The notes under the pieces were generated by a model, which made no database searches, was not told the origin of the DNA, and worked only from the letters and a program-made list of their open reading frames with translations. A program made the translations under genes and the position numbers. Source: Marinobacter sp. (GTDB taxonomy: Bacteria; Pseudomonadota; Gammaproteobacteria; Pseudomonadales; Oleiphilaceae). From it: a DNA stretch of 64,000 bases. The DNA is taken from NCBI GenBank assembly GCA_014359475.1, contig JACIZI010000010.1, positions 1-64,000 of the forward strand, read 5' to 3'. This document shows, in pieces, positions 9,622 to 20,197 of this stretch. Positions within the stretch are counted from its first letter, which is position 1. Every line of letters starts with the position of its first letter.

Positions 9622-10641
9622 CTATAGCATCAGCTCATCCAGCCGCTCATTGATCCTCTGCGGTACATCAAGCTGCACCTCACGGACGGCCTGGCGGATG
9701 GCGGCCAGCATGGCCCGCTCGTTGGCGTTACCGTGGCTCTTGATCACTACACCCTGCAGCCCCAGAAAGCTGGCTCCATTGTGACGGGAGGGATCCATCA
9801 ACCTCAATACCCGACCGATAATCGGCCTGGTCAGCCAACCTGCCAGGCGGCCGTAGAGGCCTTTACTGAAAGCCTGCTCCAGCAATTCAATCAGCACCCC
9901 GGCCACGCCTTCACCGGTTTTCAGGGCGATATTACCGACAAACCCGTCGCACACCACCACGTCAGCCACATCACGGAACAAATCGGAGCCCTCCACATAA
10001 CCTATGTAGTTCAGAGACTCCGACTGGGCCAGCATATGGGAGGCCAGCCGCACCTGTTCATTGCCCTTGATTTCTTCTTCGCCCACGTTCAGCAAGGCCA
10101 CACGAGGCTCCGCCTGATCACTGATGGCGGAAGCCATCAGCGAGCCCATCAAGGCGTACTGATAGAGATTCTCTGCACTGGAGTCCACGTTGGCACCGAG
10201 GTCCAGCACATGGCAGTGACCACGCAGGGAGGGGATGAGCTTGGCAATAGCCGGGCGCTCTATGCCCGGATACATATGGATAATGCTGCGACCAAAGGCC
10301 ATCAGGGCACCGGTATTGCCGGCACTGACGCAACCACCCGCCTCACCGTCGCGCACCAGGGTAAGCGCCACCGCCATGGACGAATTGCGCTTGTGGCGAA
10401 GGGCATGGGAGGGCCGCTCATTCATCCTGACCACGTCTGCCGCCTCCACGATACGGATGCGGGGATGGCCAGAACGCAACAAGGCCTCAAGCTCACTCCG
10501 GAAACCCACCAGAATGAGACTCAAGGCCCTGTTTTCCTGCACTGCGGACAGCGCTGCAGCCACTACAATCGCCGCCCCACGATCGCCGCTCATGGCATCG
10601 ATCGCAATGGTTACCGGCTGACTGAAAGACCCTTCAGGCAC
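9622..10641 (-). CDS. plsX: phosphate acyltransferase PlsX
   Basis: Converts acyl-ACP to acyl-phosphate at the membrane surface for phospholipid synthesis. The 339 aa protein has IAIDAMSGDRG at its start, then CVSAGNTGALMA, LDLGANVDS and VVCDGFVGNIALKTGEG, all PlsX signatures. The start appears to be a GTG at 10641, 24 bases after the rpmF stop. No ATG fits before the first conserved motif. Confidence 0.95.
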   Translation of the reverse strand: MPEGSFSQPVTIAIDAMSGDRGAAIVVAAALSAVQENRALSLILVGFRSELEALLRSGHPRIRIVEAADVVRMNERPSHALRHKRNSSMAVALTLVRDGEAGGCVSAGNTGALMAFGRSIIHMYPGIERPAIAKLIPSLRGHCHVLDLGANVDSSAENLYQYALMGSLMASAISDQAEPRVALLNVGEEEIKGNEQVRLASHMLAQSESLNYIGYVEGSDLFRDVADVVVCDGFVGNIALKTGEGVAGVLIELLEQAFSKGLYGRLAGWLTRPIIGRVLRLMDPSRHNGASFLGLQGVVIKSHGNANERAMLAAIRQAVREVQLDVPQRINERLDELML

Positions 10642-10665
10642 TGGCGCTTTCCGGGACGGGGACGC

Positions 10666-10845
10666 TTACTCGTCCCGCGCCTCTAAAACCTGTTTGCCGC
10701 GGTAGAAACCGTCCGGGGACACATGATGACGACGATGCACTTCACCGGTGGTGCTGTCTACAGACAACGCTGCGGTGTTCAGGGCATCGTGGGAACGACG
10801 CATACCGCGCTTAGAGCGGGTTTTACGATTTTGCTGTACAGCCAT
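10666..10845 (-). CDS. rpmF: 50S ribosomal protein L32
   Basis: A 59 aa basic protein of the large ribosomal subunit. It starts [20 protein letters not shown], the L32 hallmark, and ends in KQVLEARDE. It lies between yceD and plsX as in E. coli and Pseudomonas, coupling ribosome and lipid synthesis genes. No zinc-binding cysteines are present, so this is the Cys-minus form. Confidence 0.97.
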   Translation of the reverse strand: MAVQQNRKTRSKRGMRRSHDALNTAALSVDSTTGEVHRRHHVSPDGFYRGKQVLEARDE

Positions 10846-10924
10846 GGTTATGCTCCTGACCTATAGGTAAACATGTTCTTTCAATTTTACGCCACCGGCC
10901 CACCGGCACCGCAGCCACTGATTT

Positions 10925-11497
10925 TCAGTGTTTTTTCTTCACCCGGAGACCCGCCAGCACGCTGAACGGGTTGTCTTTTTCAGTTTCGCCTGCCTCGACG
11001 CCGGACTTTTCAGAGTCGTCCGCATCGGCCTCAAGTGCCTCCAGTTCCGGTGTGGCCGGACACTCGTTCCGCTCATGCAGCGGGAACGGCGGCAACGCCA
11101 GCAAAAGCTCGTCCTCGGCCATCTGCCAGAGATCAGCAGAGAAGTCGTCCGTCTGAAACGGCTCCAACTCTTTTGGCAACTGACTGGCCTGCTCGTCGGA
11201 GGTCACCAGCCCCAGCACAAAGCGGGATGCCACAAGCGCCGGCATGTCCGTCATGCAACGCTGGCATTCCAGCAATACCGGCGCTTCAAGCTCTCCGCTT
11301 ACAATTCGCCGACGCTCGCTGTCCTGGGAAAACGACAGCTTTACCTGGCACACCGCCGCCTCACCGAACCCGGACACTGCTTCGGAAAAACGGGACAGCT
11401 TCTCCAGAGGAAGCTCCCCTTCGAGAACAGTCTGACGCTCTGCCAGCCGGTAAGGGTCGACAGATCTGGGCAATTCGGCTTCAGGCGCTTTTGACAT
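10925..11497 (-). CDS. yceD: YceD / DUF177 family protein (23S rRNA accumulation protein)
   Basis: A 190 aa acidic protein of the DUF177 family. Homologues are needed for normal 23S rRNA accumulation; the biochemical role is not settled. A CQRC motif sits near the middle (LLECQRCMTDMP) and the C-terminal part is acidic before a short basic tail. It lies directly upstream of rpmF, its invariant neighbour in gammaproteobacteria, and is divergent from yceF. The ATG at 11497 fits the family start. Confidence 0.9.
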   Translation of the reverse strand: MSKAPEAELPRSVDPYRLAERQTVLEGELPLEKLSRFSEAVSGFGEAAVCQVKLSFSQDSERRRIVSGELEAPVLLECQRCMTDMPALVASRFVLGLVTSDEQASQLPKELEPFQTDDFSADLWQMAEDELLLALPPFPLHERNECPATPELEALEADADDSEKSGVEAGETEKDNPFSVLAGLRVKKKH

Positions 11498-11626
11498 AGG
11501 CGCGCAATTTTAGGGACCCGGTGCGCCCCTGTCAAAGACTTCATGCCCTTTTGCCGGAGACTTTTCACAGGGATAAGGGTAATTTACGATAACCGCCGCC
11601 CCTGACACCCCTGACAAGGCAATACC

Positions 11627-12253
11627 ATGCGCATCCGACCACTCGTACTGGCCTCTTCGTCCCCCTACCGGCGCCAACTGCTGGAACGGCTCGGACTGCC
11701 GTTCGAGTGCGCCAGCCCGGATATAGATGAGAGCCCCAGTCAGGGCGAATCACCGGAACAGCTTGCCATACGCCTTTCAGAGACAAAAGCAAGAGCCCTG
11801 GCTACCCGCTATCCGGCCCACTGGATCATCGGCTCGGACCAGGTGGCGGTATTGCCCGGCGGGGCGATTGCCGGAAAACCCGGCGATCACCGGCGCGCGG
11901 CAGAGCAACTGAGACAGAGTAGCGGCAATACCGTTACCTTCCTGACCGGCCTCTGCCTGCTGGATTCCGCCACCGGTGAGGCAGCCGTCCGCTGCGTTCC
12001 CTACCGGGTGGATTTCCGGGAACTCACCGAGTCGGAAATAGACAGCTACCTGACTGCCGAACAGCCCTGGGATTGCGCCGGCAGCTTCAAAATGGAAGGA
12101 CTGGGCATTGCCCTCTTCCGGGAGATGCAGGGCAGCGACCCGAACAGCCTGACGGGGTTACCCCTGATCGCACTGACCGACCTGCTGAGGAAGCGGGGGC
12201 TAAACCCCCTCACATCCGTTCAGCGGAGCTCGAATCTGGCTTCGGACAGGTAG
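11627..12253 (+). CDS. yceF: Maf-type nucleotide pyrophosphatase YceF (7-methyl-GTP type)
   Basis: A house-cleaning nucleoside triphosphate pyrophosphatase of the Maf/Ham1 fold. The 208 aa protein begins [19 protein letters not shown], has the catalytic IIGSDQV segment and [11 protein letters not shown], and closely resembles E. coli YceF, which prefers m7GTP. The last 13 or so residues extend beyond the usual end and overlap the sppA-like gene on the other strand by 34 bases. It is divergent from yceD-rpmF-plsX, as in related genomes. Confidence 0.93.
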   Translation: MRIRPLVLASSSPYRRQLLERLGLPFECASPDIDESPSQGESPEQLAIRLSETKARALATRYPAHWIIGSDQVAVLPGGAIAGKPGDHRRAAEQLRQSSGNTVTFLTGLCLLDSATGEAAVRCVPYRVDFRELTESEIDSYLTAEQPWDCAGSFKMEGLGIALFREMQGSDPNSLTGLPLIALTDLLRKRGLNPLTSVQRSSNLASDR

Positions 12254-13251
12254 CGGGCAACCCCCTCGCCCACTGACACGCCCAGCTGGTCAACGAGATT
12301 CCGCAAGGGCGACGGTTGGTGACTATAATCCACCAGCTCCTTCTCTCCGACAATCTGCCTCGCCACGTGGGCGCTACTACCAAGACCGTCAACCAGCCCC
12401 AGCTCCAGGGCCTGCTCGCCGGTCCAGACAAGTCCCGAGAAAAGCCGGTCATCATCAGCCAGACGATCACCGCGGCCCTCCCGGACTTTCTCAATGAATT
12501 GCCTGTGCGTGGTTTCGAGAACCTGCTGCCAGAATGCCACATCCTGCTCTTCCTCCGGCGAGAAAGGGTCCAGGAAGGCCTTGTTCGCACCCGCCGTGTA
12601 AAGCCGGCGCTCAATGCCCAGCTTATCCATGATTCCGGTGAAACCGAAGCCGCCGGATACCACGCCAATAGAGCCCACCAGGCTTGCCTGGTCGGCGTAG
12701 ATCTGGTCCGCCGCAGCAGCTATATAATAGGCACCGGATGCACCGATATCCGATATAACGGCATACACCTTCTTGTCCGGATATTCGCCCCGCAAACGCT
12801 TGATCTCGTCATAAATGTAGCCAGCCTGCACGGGACTGCCACCAGGACTGTTAATGCGCAGGATGACAGCCACCGCATCAGGCTCCTTGAATGCCTTCTG
12901 CAGGGAACCGACAATGTTATCCGCACTGGCCAGCTCTTCGGCGGCAATCGGACCAGTCACTTCGATCAGGGCCGTGTGTCTGCCCGCCGTCGCATTCAGG
13001 CTGCCGGCCCCGGAAAACTGGATCAGGTACAGCAACGCAAACAGATAGCCGAAGGTCAGCAGTTTGAAGAACACACCCCAGCGCCGGCTCTTGCGCTGCT
13101 CCGACTGCAGGGACATCACCAGCTTCTCGATCAGTTTCCAGTCCCTCTGCGATTCCTGCCGGGCCTGCGAAACTCCCCTGCCAGCTCGCCCGCCGCCAGA
13201 CTCGTCAGGCGCTCCCCAGCCAGGATTCTTATCGTTCTCCCAGTCGCTCAT
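12220..13251 (-). CDS. signal peptide peptidase SppA-like S49 serine protease
   Basis: Membrane-bound protease of family S49 that degrades cleaved signal peptides. It has one transmembrane segment near residues 60-80, then a single S49 domain. The likely nucleophile Ser is in [13 protein letters not shown] and the general-base Lys in [13 protein letters not shown], as in the short 36 kDa type. The ATG at 13251 has AGGA eight bases upstream and gives 343 aa. The gene lies between the HAD phosphatase and yceF, as in Pseudomonas. Its 3' end overlaps yceF antisense. Confidence 0.9.
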   Translation of the reverse strand: MSDWENDKNPGWGAPDESGGGRAGRGVSQARQESQRDWKLIEKLVMSLQSEQRKSRRWGVFFKLLTFGYLFALLYLIQFSGAGSLNATAGRHTALIEVTGPIAAEELASADNIVGSLQKAFKEPDAVAVILRINSPGGSPVQAGYIYDEIKRLRGEYPDKKVYAVISDIGASGAYYIAAAADQIYADQASLVGSIGVVSGGFGFTGIMDKLGIERRLYTAGANKAFLDPFSPEEEQDVAFWQQVLETTHRQFIEKVREGRGDRLADDDRLFSGLVWTGEQALELGLVDGLGSSAHVARQIVGEKELVDYSHQPSPLRNLVDQLGVSVGEGVARYLSEARFELR

Positions 13252-13303
13252 TACCACATCCTTTTATTCATAATTGCCTACCACTCCAAAAACACAGCGC
13301 CAC

Positions 13304-13954
13304 TCACAGCCCCAGTACATCCCGCAGATCGTCCACACGATCCACAATAGCGCGAGGCGAGTACTGCCCCAGCACACCCCTGTCATGCACACCCCATTCC
13401 ACGCCAATCGCAGGCATACCGATGCGCCGGGCCATTTCCATGTCGTAACGAGTATCGCCAATCATTACCGCCTGCCCGGGCCGCAGGCCGTAAAATTCGA
13501 GAATCTCCGCCAGCATGGCCGGATCCGGCTTGGAACGGGTCTCGTCCGCGCAACGGGTAATAGCAAAATAATCCCCCAACCCACTGCTCACCAAGGCCCC
13601 GGCAAGCCCCCGCCGGCTCTTGCCAGTGGCCACGGCACAGCTCCGTTGCGTGGCACACAGGTCCGCCAGCACCTGATCCATTCCATCGAACACATGCTGG
13701 GGCGTGGTTTCCCTGGCGAAGAAATAACGCGCATAACCTTCCCGGATGCGGTTCATTTCCTGTTCCGAAAGCCCCGGATAGAGTTTTTGCAACGCCTCGA
13801 CCATACCAAGCCCGATGATATCCCGGTAAGCCTCGTACTCCCGTTCCGGGAACCCCAACTCCGTGGCTGCCTGGTGCAAGCTTCCGGCAATGTGTTCCAC
13901 CGAATCAATCAGCGTACCATCCCAATCAAAAATAACCGCTTTTATATCTTTCAT
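13304..13954 (-). CDS. HAD-superfamily phosphatase, phosphoglycolate-phosphatase-like
   Basis: A 216 aa soluble phosphohydrolase. The nucleophile motif is FDWDGTLIDS near residues 9-18, with a small helical cap. Motif II (VATGKS), the motif III region with KPDPAML, and motif IV (MIGDTRYDMEMA) are all present. The substrate cannot be told from sequence. Its ATG overlaps the rluC stop by one base, so it is co-translated with rluC, as for the Pseudomonas homologue beside rluC. Confidence 0.9.
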   Translation of the reverse strand: MKDIKAVIFDWDGTLIDSVEHIAGSLHQAATELGFPEREYEAYRDIIGLGMVEALQKLYPGLSEQEMNRIREGYARYFFARETTPQHVFDGMDQVLADLCATQRSCAVATGKSRRGLAGALVSSGLGDYFAITRCADETRSKPDPAMLAEILEFYGLRPGQAVMIGDTRYDMEMARRIGMPAIGVEWGVHDRGVLGQYSPRAIVDRVDDLRDVLGL

Positions 13955-15003
13955 CACTCAGAACCTGCCTGACTTCCGGACCGCTCCCGCAGGCGCCGGA
14001 GTACATCATGTATGGCTTGATCATAGGGCGCCTCAAGCTCCAGCACCTGCTGCTCCTCGCCGGGCAGGGTCAGAGTCAGGGCCCGGGCATGCAGCATCAG
14101 CCGATTACCGCCAATCGCACGAAAGGCCTTCTGGCTGGCATCATCCATATACTTGTCATCTCCGGCGATCGGATGCCCGACCCAGGCAGCGTGCACCCGG
14201 ATCTGGTGGGTGCGACCGGTCACCGGCGAAGCTTCCACCAGCGAATACCCCTGAAATACCTCCAGGGACCTGAACATGGTCAGGGACTCCTTGCCTGCGG
14301 CATCCACCTTCACCCGGCGCTCACCGTTAGTCATTTCGTAACGCAGCAACGGCTGATCTACCCGTTTGACCGAGTCCGGCCAGCGGCCGCTAACCAGCGC
14401 GTGATAGCGCTTGCGGATGCGCTTCTGGCGCAGCTGATCCTGCAAAAACCGCAGGGCCGACCGCTTCCTGGCGACCATTACCAGCCCGGAGGTATCCCGG
14501 TCCAGCCGATGCACCAGCTCAAGAAACCGGGCATCCGGCCGGGCTGCGCGGAGCACCTCAATCAGACCGAAATCCACACCACTGCCACCGTGCACCGCGA
14601 TACCCGAGGGTTTGTTGACCACCAGCAACTGATCGTTCTCGAACACAATCGCCTGTTCAATTACTTGCTGCACCCGCTCCCCGGGCTTCACCTGCGGTGG
14701 TTTCTCCTTGCGGGTAACCGGCGGAATACGCACTACATCCCCCGCCCTGATGCGGGTGTCGGGCTTCACCCTTCCTTTGTTAATGCGCACCTCACCCTTG
14801 CGAATGATCCGGTAGACAATGCTTTTCGGGACATCCCGCCATTGCGCCATCAGGAAATTATCCAGGCGCTGGCCCTGATCATCCGGGTCAATGGTCACAT
14901 ACCTTACCCCCTGCCGCTTCCCGCCGGGCACATGACTGCCGGCACTGGCCGGTTTTCCCGGGCGGGAGCTGGATCGGGTTCTGGACGATGAATCTCGGGA
15001 CAT
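13954..15003 (-). CDS. rluC: 23S rRNA pseudouridine synthase RluC
   Basis: Modifies uridines 955, 2504 and 2580 (E. coli numbering) of 23S rRNA. An S4 RNA-binding domain (RLDNFLMAQWRDVPKSIVYR) is followed by the catalytic domain with the active aspartate in HRLDRDTSGLVMVARKR. The ATG at 15003 has AGGTG just upstream and gives 349 aa. A TTG at 15048 would add 15 residues but has no ribosome binding site. The N-terminal 40 residues are Ser/Arg-rich and probably disordered. The gene is divergent from rne, a common arrangement. Confidence 0.94.
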   Translation of the reverse strand: MSRDSSSRTRSSSRPGKPASAGSHVPGGKRQGVRYVTIDPDDQGQRLDNFLMAQWRDVPKSIVYRIIRKGEVRINKGRVKPDTRIRAGDVVRIPPVTRKEKPPQVKPGERVQQVIEQAIVFENDQLLVVNKPSGIAVHGGSGVDFGLIEVLRAARPDARFLELVHRLDRDTSGLVMVARKRSALRFLQDQLRQKRIRKRYHALVSGRWPDSVKRVDQPLLRYEMTNGERRVKVDAAGKESLTMFRSLEVFQGYSLVEASPVTGRTHQIRVHAAWVGHPIAGDDKYMDDASQKAFRAIGGNRLMLHARALTLTLPGEEQQVLELEAPYDQAIHDVLRRLRERSGSQAGSE

Positions 15004-15596
15004 GGGCACCTGGCCGGCTGATACTACAGGATTGATGATCTCTGACAATGCTGATATATTCGGGCATGCTTTGCCGTCTGTTTAAGGCTGAAACAGTATG
15101 TCAGCTATCGAGCGGCAGAAGTATACAGATACTACGACAGAGTTTGAACGCCAGATGTCCGCGCAAATATACCGGGGGCTGGCGCAAGATCCCGTCCTGG
15201 AACCCTTGACAGGGGCCGGCCGTAAAACCGGCCGCGGACAGGCGCGGGAGTGATCACAACCGTGCGGAAAACCCACGGAAGGCATCGCGAAGAATCATCA
15301 CAGCACGCAGGGCCGGGCCGTCCAGTAAACCAGTATGACGTGAGACCCAGGCACCTGCGTGAACCTGAAAACGGATAACATGCGCCAACAGACAACGCCT
15401 TCACCCACAACCTCCCTGCCCATCGGCAGCCGGATGGTTACACGTGATGGTATCAGAGCGGCAGGGAACCTTCCCGCCTCCGCCTGACCCGTCTGGTCGC
15501 CGGGCTATTGCCATGAACGCGACACGCAGGTTCTGCTTCGCCGATGCCCTCCCCGGGTTTTCTGTCTTAACCAATTGACAGGAAACAGCTTTCTCC
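15004..15596 (+). promoter_or_regulatory. rluC-rne divergent region and rne leader
   Basis: This 593-base stretch has no convincing gene. By family knowledge rne mRNA carries a long structured leader through which RNase E represses its own synthesis, and this gap fits. A GC-rich hairpin at 15214-15233 (GGCCGG, 8-base loop, CCGGCC) lies in the likely transcribed part. A weak promoter-like pair (TTGCCG, 17 bases, CAGTAT) is seen near 15070-15100. No start site can be fixed from sequence. Confidence 0.5.
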
Positions 15597-18500
15597 ATGA
15601 AAAGAATGCTAATCAATGCAACTCACCCCGAAGAGTTGCGCGTTGCACTGGTAGACGGCCAACGGCTGTTTGATCTGGACATCGAATCCAGCTCCCGGGA
15701 ACAGAAAAAGGCAAACATCTACAAAGGTCGCATCACACGGGTAGAACCCAGCCTGGAAGCCGCCTTTGTCGACTTCGGCGCAGATCGCCACGGCTTTCTT
15801 CCCCTGAAAGAAATCTCCAAGGAATACTTCAAGAAATCCCCCGGCCAGATCGAAGGCAAGATCAACATCAAGGAAGTGGTTTCCGAAGGACAGGAAGTGA
15901 TTGTCCAGGTAGACAAGGAAGAGCGCGGCAACAAGGGCGCGGCCCTGACCACCTTCATTTCTCTCGCTGGCCGCTATCTGGTGCTCATGCCCAACAACCC
16001 GCGCGCCGGCGGCATCTCCCGCCGCATCGAAGGTGAAGAGCGTGCCCAGCTGAAAGATGCCATGAGCGACGTACAGGTGCCCAAGTCCATGGGCATTATC
16101 GTGCGTACCGCCGGTATCGGCCGCACCACCGAAGAGCTTCAGTGGGATCTGGACTACCTGGTACAGTTCTGGGAGGCCATCACTCAGGCCGCTGACGAGC
16201 GCAAGGCCCCTTTCCTCATCCACCAGGAAAGCAACGTTATCATCCGCGCAGTGCGGGACTACCTCCGCCAGGACATTGGCGAGGTGCTGATTGATGCGGA
16301 AAACGTCCATGCCGACGTACTCAATTTCGTGCGGGCGGTCATGCCCAGTTTCGAGAACAAAATCAAGCTGTACCAGGACGAAATCCCCCTGTTCAGCCGC
16401 TACCAGATTGAAGGACAGATCGAGACCGCCTTCGAGCGGGAAGTGAAACTGCCTTCCGGTGGTTCCATTGTTATCGACCCCACCGAAGCACTGGTGTCCA
16501 TCGACATCAACTCCTCCCGCGCCACCAAGGGGCAGGACATCGAAGAAACCGCCCTGCAGACCAACCTTGAGGCCGCCGATGAAATTGCCCGTCAGCTGCG
16601 CCTGCGGGACATGGGCGGGCTGGTGGTCATCGATTTCATCGACATGACTCCGGCCCGCAACCAGCGGGAAGTGGAACAGCGCATGCGTGAAGCCCTGGAA
16701 ATCGACCGGGCCCGGGTCCAGGTGGGCAAGATTTCCCGCTTCGGCCTGCTGGAAATGTCACGTCAGCGCCTGCGCCCCTCTCTCGGGGAAACCCGTAGCG
16801 AAGTCTGCCCCCGCTGCGAGGGTCAGGGCACCATCCGGGGTATCGAATCCCTGGCGCTGAGCATCATGCGCCTGATCTACGAGGAGTCCTCGAAAGAGAA
16901 GACCGGCGAAGTCCGCGCCATTGTGCCGGTGAGCGTGGCCACCTTCCTGCTGAACGAAAAACGCCAGCAACTGGCTGACATTGAGCGCCACCAGGAAGTG
17001 AGCGTGGTTATCGTGCCCGCAACTCACATGGAAACGCCCCACTTCGAGATCATCCGCATGCGGGATGACGAGACCGGTGCCGAGCACGTCTCCAGCTACC
17101 AGGTTGCAGAACAGTACGCCGAGCAGGAAGAGGAAGTTAACGAAATCTCCGGAGCCAAAGAGATCGTCCGCGAGGAAGCGGCGGTCAAAGCCATTCGTCC
17201 AGCACCTGCACCCGCCCCTGCGCCGGCTCCCGCAGCCCGGGAACAGGAGGCGGCCCAGGAAGAAGGGCTGATTCGTCGCCTGTCCCGGAAAATTGCCGCT
17301 TTCTTCCACGGCGAAGAGGCATCCGACGAATCCGGCCGTGAACAAAGCGGTCAGCGTCGTCAGCAGCCGCAAAACAACCGCCGCAACCAGGGCCGCCAGG
17401 ACCGCCGCAAGAGCCGTGTCGCCCGCGAGGGACAGGGAGCCGGTCGCAGTGATCGTCGCCCGGGAGGCAATAATCAGAATCGCAATGACGACAACCGTAA
17501 CCCCCGGACCGAAAACAAGCAGACCAACCAGCAAAAGCCGGGCGGAAGCCAGCCCGACAACCGGAAGTCCGCTGACGGCCAGAAAGCCCACAACCGCAAC
17601 CAGGGCCGTAACAAGCCTCAGGGCCAGAATCAGAGGCAGGACAGCAAGGGCAAGCAGGAGAAAGACGACCAGTCCCGCAAGGACAATCGCCAGCCCCAGG
17701 GCCAGAAGGCTGTGAAGTCCGACAACCAGAAGCCTGCGGAAAAGGAAGGTAACGACAACCGCAACCGCAAGCCGCGCCGCCAGCGTAATCGCGATGGTTC
17801 CCCGACAGAAGCACCGGCTTCTGCCCCGGCCGATCGCAAGACGGCCAGGGCCGACAAGCACCAGAAGGACACCCAGAAGGAGTCCGATGATAGCCGGATG
17901 CCCAAGGCGGCCCAGCCTCGCAAGCCGGATAATGCGGAAGATGAAACCACCGCTCCGGTAGATACCAGGGCGCCGGAGGCAGAAAAAGCGCCGCAAGAGG
18001 ACAAGGCTCCACAGCACAACAACACGGAGCAACAGGCTGCACAACAGGAGGAAAAGAAAGAGACTGGCAGCTCCATCCAAAAGCAGCCTGAGAGCAGTGA
18101 CCCGTCCCATAAAACGGATGTCAGCGACGAGGCGAAGAAATCCGGAAAACCGACTCGCAAGCCTGGCAACCGCAGGCCGTCAAAAGACACTGCGAAAGCG
18201 GATGACCAGGATACCGGCAAAGCAACGGCCGGCGACCCGGAGGCCGTATCCGTCAAAGTGGCTGAAAAAAAGGACGAGAAGACCGCGGAGCCGGCGAAAG
18301 CCTCTGACAAGCCTGACGACCAGAAAGCAGAGTCTGCCAAAAAGCAGTCGGCGCCTGAGCAGAAGAAGCCTGAGCCAAAGCAGGAAGCCAGGACGCCGGA
18401 GGACCAACAGCCCGGGCCTGACATCCGGCAGACTGAGCAGAAATCGCCGGAGTCCGACGCTAAACAGCCGGAGTCCGAGATGAAGCAGCCTGAGTCTGAG

Positions 18501-18785
18501 CAAAAAAAGCAGGAGCAGAGGCCCGCTGAAGTGGAAGAAAAGCGCGCCCGGGCAAAAACGGAGGAACCGAAAGCCTCTGGCAAGCCGGAAACCGCCACCC
18601 AGGCTGATAAAGCGCCGGGTGAAGACGAAGCGCAAGCCCCCGAGGAACAGTCGGGCAGTGACCTTCCTCCGGTGATACCGGGGCGTGCCTACAACGATCC
18701 GCGAGAGGTGCGCAAGCGCCGCAAAGCGGCCGAGGCGGCCAAACGCGCCGATCAGGAAGAAGCCAACAATGCCGGGAGCAACTGA
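15597..18785 (+). CDS. rne: ribonuclease E
   Basis: The endoribonuclease that initiates mRNA decay and processes rRNA and tRNA, and the scaffold of the degradosome. The N-terminal catalytic half is textbook: [20 protein letters not shown], an S1 domain, the metal-binding Asp303 (SIDINSS) and Asp346 (VIDFIDM), and the Zn-link CPRC (404-407). From about residue 530 the protein becomes a long Lys/Gln/Glu/Pro-rich disordered scaffold with an Arg-rich stretch, ending in the conserved [12 protein letters not shown] region. Total length is 1062 aa, as for E. coli (1061). Large open frames antisense to the tail are composition artefacts. Confidence 0.97.
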   Translation: MKRMLINATHPEELRVALVDGQRLFDLDIESSSREQKKANIYKGRITRVEPSLEAAFVDFGADRHGFLPLKEISKEYFKKSPGQIEGKINIKEVVSEGQEVIVQVDKEERGNKGAALTTFISLAGRYLVLMPNNPRAGGISRRIEGEERAQLKDAMSDVQVPKSMGIIVRTAGIGRTTEELQWDLDYLVQFWEAITQAADERKAPFLIHQESNVIIRAVRDYLRQDIGEVLIDAENVHADVLNFVRAVMPSFENKIKLYQDEIPLFSRYQIEGQIETAFEREVKLPSGGSIVIDPTEALVSIDINSSRATKGQDIEETALQTNLEAADEIARQLRLRDMGGLVVIDFIDMTPARNQREVEQRMREALEIDRARVQVGKISRFGLLEMSRQRLRPSLGETRSEVCPRCEGQGTIRGIESLALSIMRLIYEESSKEKTGEVRAIVPVSVATFLLNEKRQQLADIERHQEVSVVIVPATHMETPHFEIIRMRDDETGAEHVSSYQVAEQYAEQEEEVNEISGAKEIVREEAAVKAIRPAPAPAPAPAPAAREQEAAQEEGLIRRLSRKIAAFFHGEEASDESGREQSGQRRQQPQNNRRNQGRQDRRKSRVAREGQGAGRSDRRPGGNNQNRNDDNRNPRTENKQTNQQKPGGSQPDNRKSADGQKAHNRNQGRNKPQGQNQRQDSKGKQEKDDQSRKDNRQPQGQKAVKSDNQKPAEKEGNDNRNRKPRRQRNRDGSPTEAPASAPADRKTARADKHQKDTQKESDDSRMPKAAQPRKPDNAEDETTAPVDTRAPEAEKAPQEDKAPQHNNTEQQAAQQEEKKETGSSIQKQPESSDPSHKTDVSDEAKKSGKPTRKPGNRRPSKDTAKADDQDTGKATAGDPEAVSVKVAEKKDEKTAEPAKASDKPDDQKAESAKKQSAPEQKKPEPKQEARTPEDQQPGPDIRQTEQKSPESDAKQPESEMKQPESEQKKQEQRPAEVEEKRARAKTEEPKASGKPETATQADKAPGEDEAQAPEEQSGSDLPPVIPGRAYNDPREVRKRRKAAEAAKRADQEEANNAGSN

Positions 18786-18787
18786 GC

Positions 18788-19327
18788 ATGCTGACTAACC
18801 CAGAAATTGAAGCCCTTGAAGACATCCTCTTCGCCGAGCCCTGGGGGGATGAGGCGCTGGACTTCTTCGGGCTTCACGGGCTGGTTTGCGCCAGTGTGGT
18901 TGGCCCAGGAACCATACCCACCGACGCCCTATTCTGCCTCGCCACCGGTACCGATCAGGTACCGGAAGGCGGGGTACCGGACAGCTTCCGCACAGCGGTA
19001 GAAAAACTGGCCTCTGGCATGTCCAGCCTGCTGGACATGGGTCAGCCCCTGGAACTGCCGGAACCGGAAGACGGCGACCCGATGAATGCGCTGGAGAACT
19101 GGTGCGCAGGCTTTGTGGATGCTTTCCTCGAGCACGAGGACGACTGGCTGGAAGAGAACGAGAAGGAAACAGCGGATCTGATGGTGCCCATGCTGGCCCT
19201 GTCCGGGCTGTTTGACGACGAGGACTTCCAGCGGGTCCGCAAGGACGAGAAACTGTCACAACAGATGGCGGATGCCATCCCGGACTCCATCACCGATCTT
19301 TACTTGCTGTTCCACGCACCGGACTGA
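18788..19327 (+). CDS. UPF0149 / YecA-YgfB family protein
   Basis: A 179 aa acidic protein of the UPF0149 family, whose biochemical role is unknown. Family traits are LTNPEIEALEDIL at the start, the FGLHGLVCA segment and NALENWCAGFVDAFL in the middle. No SEC-C zinc motif is present at the C-terminus, unlike longer YecA members. It begins two bases after the rne stop, so it is almost certainly co-transcribed with rne. Confidence 0.82.
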   Translation: MLTNPEIEALEDILFAEPWGDEALDFFGLHGLVCASVVGPGTIPTDALFCLATGTDQVPEGGVPDSFRTAVEKLASGMSSLLDMGQPLELPEPEDGDPMNALENWCAGFVDAFLEHEDDWLEENEKETADLMVPMLALSGLFDDEDFQRVRKDEKLSQQMADAIPDSITDLYLLFHAPD

Positions 19328-19330
19328 CGT

Positions 19331-20197
19331 TCAAGGCACCACCGGTTCTCTGAAATGGTGCCAGACGGGGTCCAGCCCCTCTGGCATTTTTGCTATCCGG
19401 CCCAACTCGCACCAACTTGCCCCGGGAAAATGGAAGTCGCTGCCCTGGGAAGCAAGCATCCTCTCCCGCCGGCACAACTCCGACAGAAACCCAAGATCAC
19501 CACTGCTCTGACCTGATGTCGACACTTCCAGGGCCCGGCCACCGGCACGACGGAAGTCGGTAATCAGCGATCTCAATTTTGTAGCCGTCATCCGGTACTT
19601 GCGCGGATGAGCCAGCACCGCAATGCCGCCGGCTTCCAGAATCCACTGCACAACCGTGTCCAGCTCCGGCCAGCAGGCTTTCACATCCCCGCGCTTTCCG
19701 GCACCCAGATGGCGTTTGAACGCCTGGTCATGATCTTTCACCTTGCCCGCGTCCCGCAATGCGGAGGCAAAATGTGGACGGCCCGGAACATTCCCCCCCG
19801 CCTTGGCCGTCGCGCGCTCCAGCAGGTCGCCCACACCCAGGCCGGATAAGCGATCGTGAATCATCCGCGCTCTGCGCCAGCGATTGTCATTCTGCTCGAC
19901 GAGGGACTGGCCAAAGGCGGGGTCATCTACATCAAAGTCCAGCCCCACCACATGAATGGTGTGACTCTTCCACTGACAGGAAAGCTCGGTCCCCGGAATA
20001 AGCGTCAGCCCCAGTTGCTCAGCGACATCCCGGGCCTCTGACAGCCCGCTGATAGTGTCATGGTCGGTAATGGCCAGATGGGTCACGCCTTTTTCCATGG
20101 CGCGGGCCACCAGCTGGGCAGGCGCAAGCTGACCATCTGAAGCGGAGGTATGGCAGTGCAGATCAATGCAGGGAGCCAGGTTCTGGGGTATAGTCAC
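19331..20197 (-). CDS. PHP-domain phosphoesterase (YciV/RNase AM family)
   Basis: A metal-dependent phosphoesterase of the PHP family. The closest characterised relatives are E. coli YciV (RNase AM), which removes 5' nucleotides from RNA and hydrolyses 3',5'-bisnucleotides. Metal ligands are visible in DLHCHTSASDG at the N-terminus, in ITDHDT, in the later VLAHPRKY and in the C-terminal SDFH. The start is assigned to the GTG at 20197 (288 aa): it has AGGA upstream, and the longer frame is Cys-rich nonsense. It converges on the UPF0149 gene with a three-base gap. Confidence 0.88.
   Translation of the reverse strand: MTIPQNLAPCIDLHCHTSASDGQLAPAQLVARAMEKGVTHLAITDHDTISGLSEARDVAEQLGLTLIPGTELSCQWKSHTIHVVGLDFDVDDPAFGQSLVEQNDNRWRRARMIHDRLSGLGVGDLLERATAKAGGNVPGRPHFASALRDAGKVKDHDQAFKRHLGAGKRGDVKACWPELDTVVQWILEAGGIAVLAHPRKYRMTATKLRSLITDFRRAGGRALEVSTSGQSSGDLGFLSELCRRERMLASQGSDFHFPGASWCELGRIAKMPEGLDPVWHHFREPVVP

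Noticed and set aside
15214-15233. GC hairpin upstream of rne considered as a terminator for rluC or rne
   Set aside because: No T-run on either strand, and it lies upstream of both coding regions. Treated as leader structure instead.
16758-18110. 450-codon leucine-rich frame antisense to rne
   Set aside because: It mirrors the Lys/Gln/Glu-rich RNase E tail, which reads as Leu/Val on the other strand. It would look like a membrane protein but is a composition shadow.
17630-18598. Second long antisense frame in the rne tail, Ser/Cys-rich
   Set aside because: Same cause as above; no ribosome binding site and no domain.
15700-18780. Short repeats in the rne tail considered as a CRISPR or minisatellite
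   Set aside because: The repeats are irregular codon runs for Gln/Lys/Pro-rich protein. There are no equal-length spacers.
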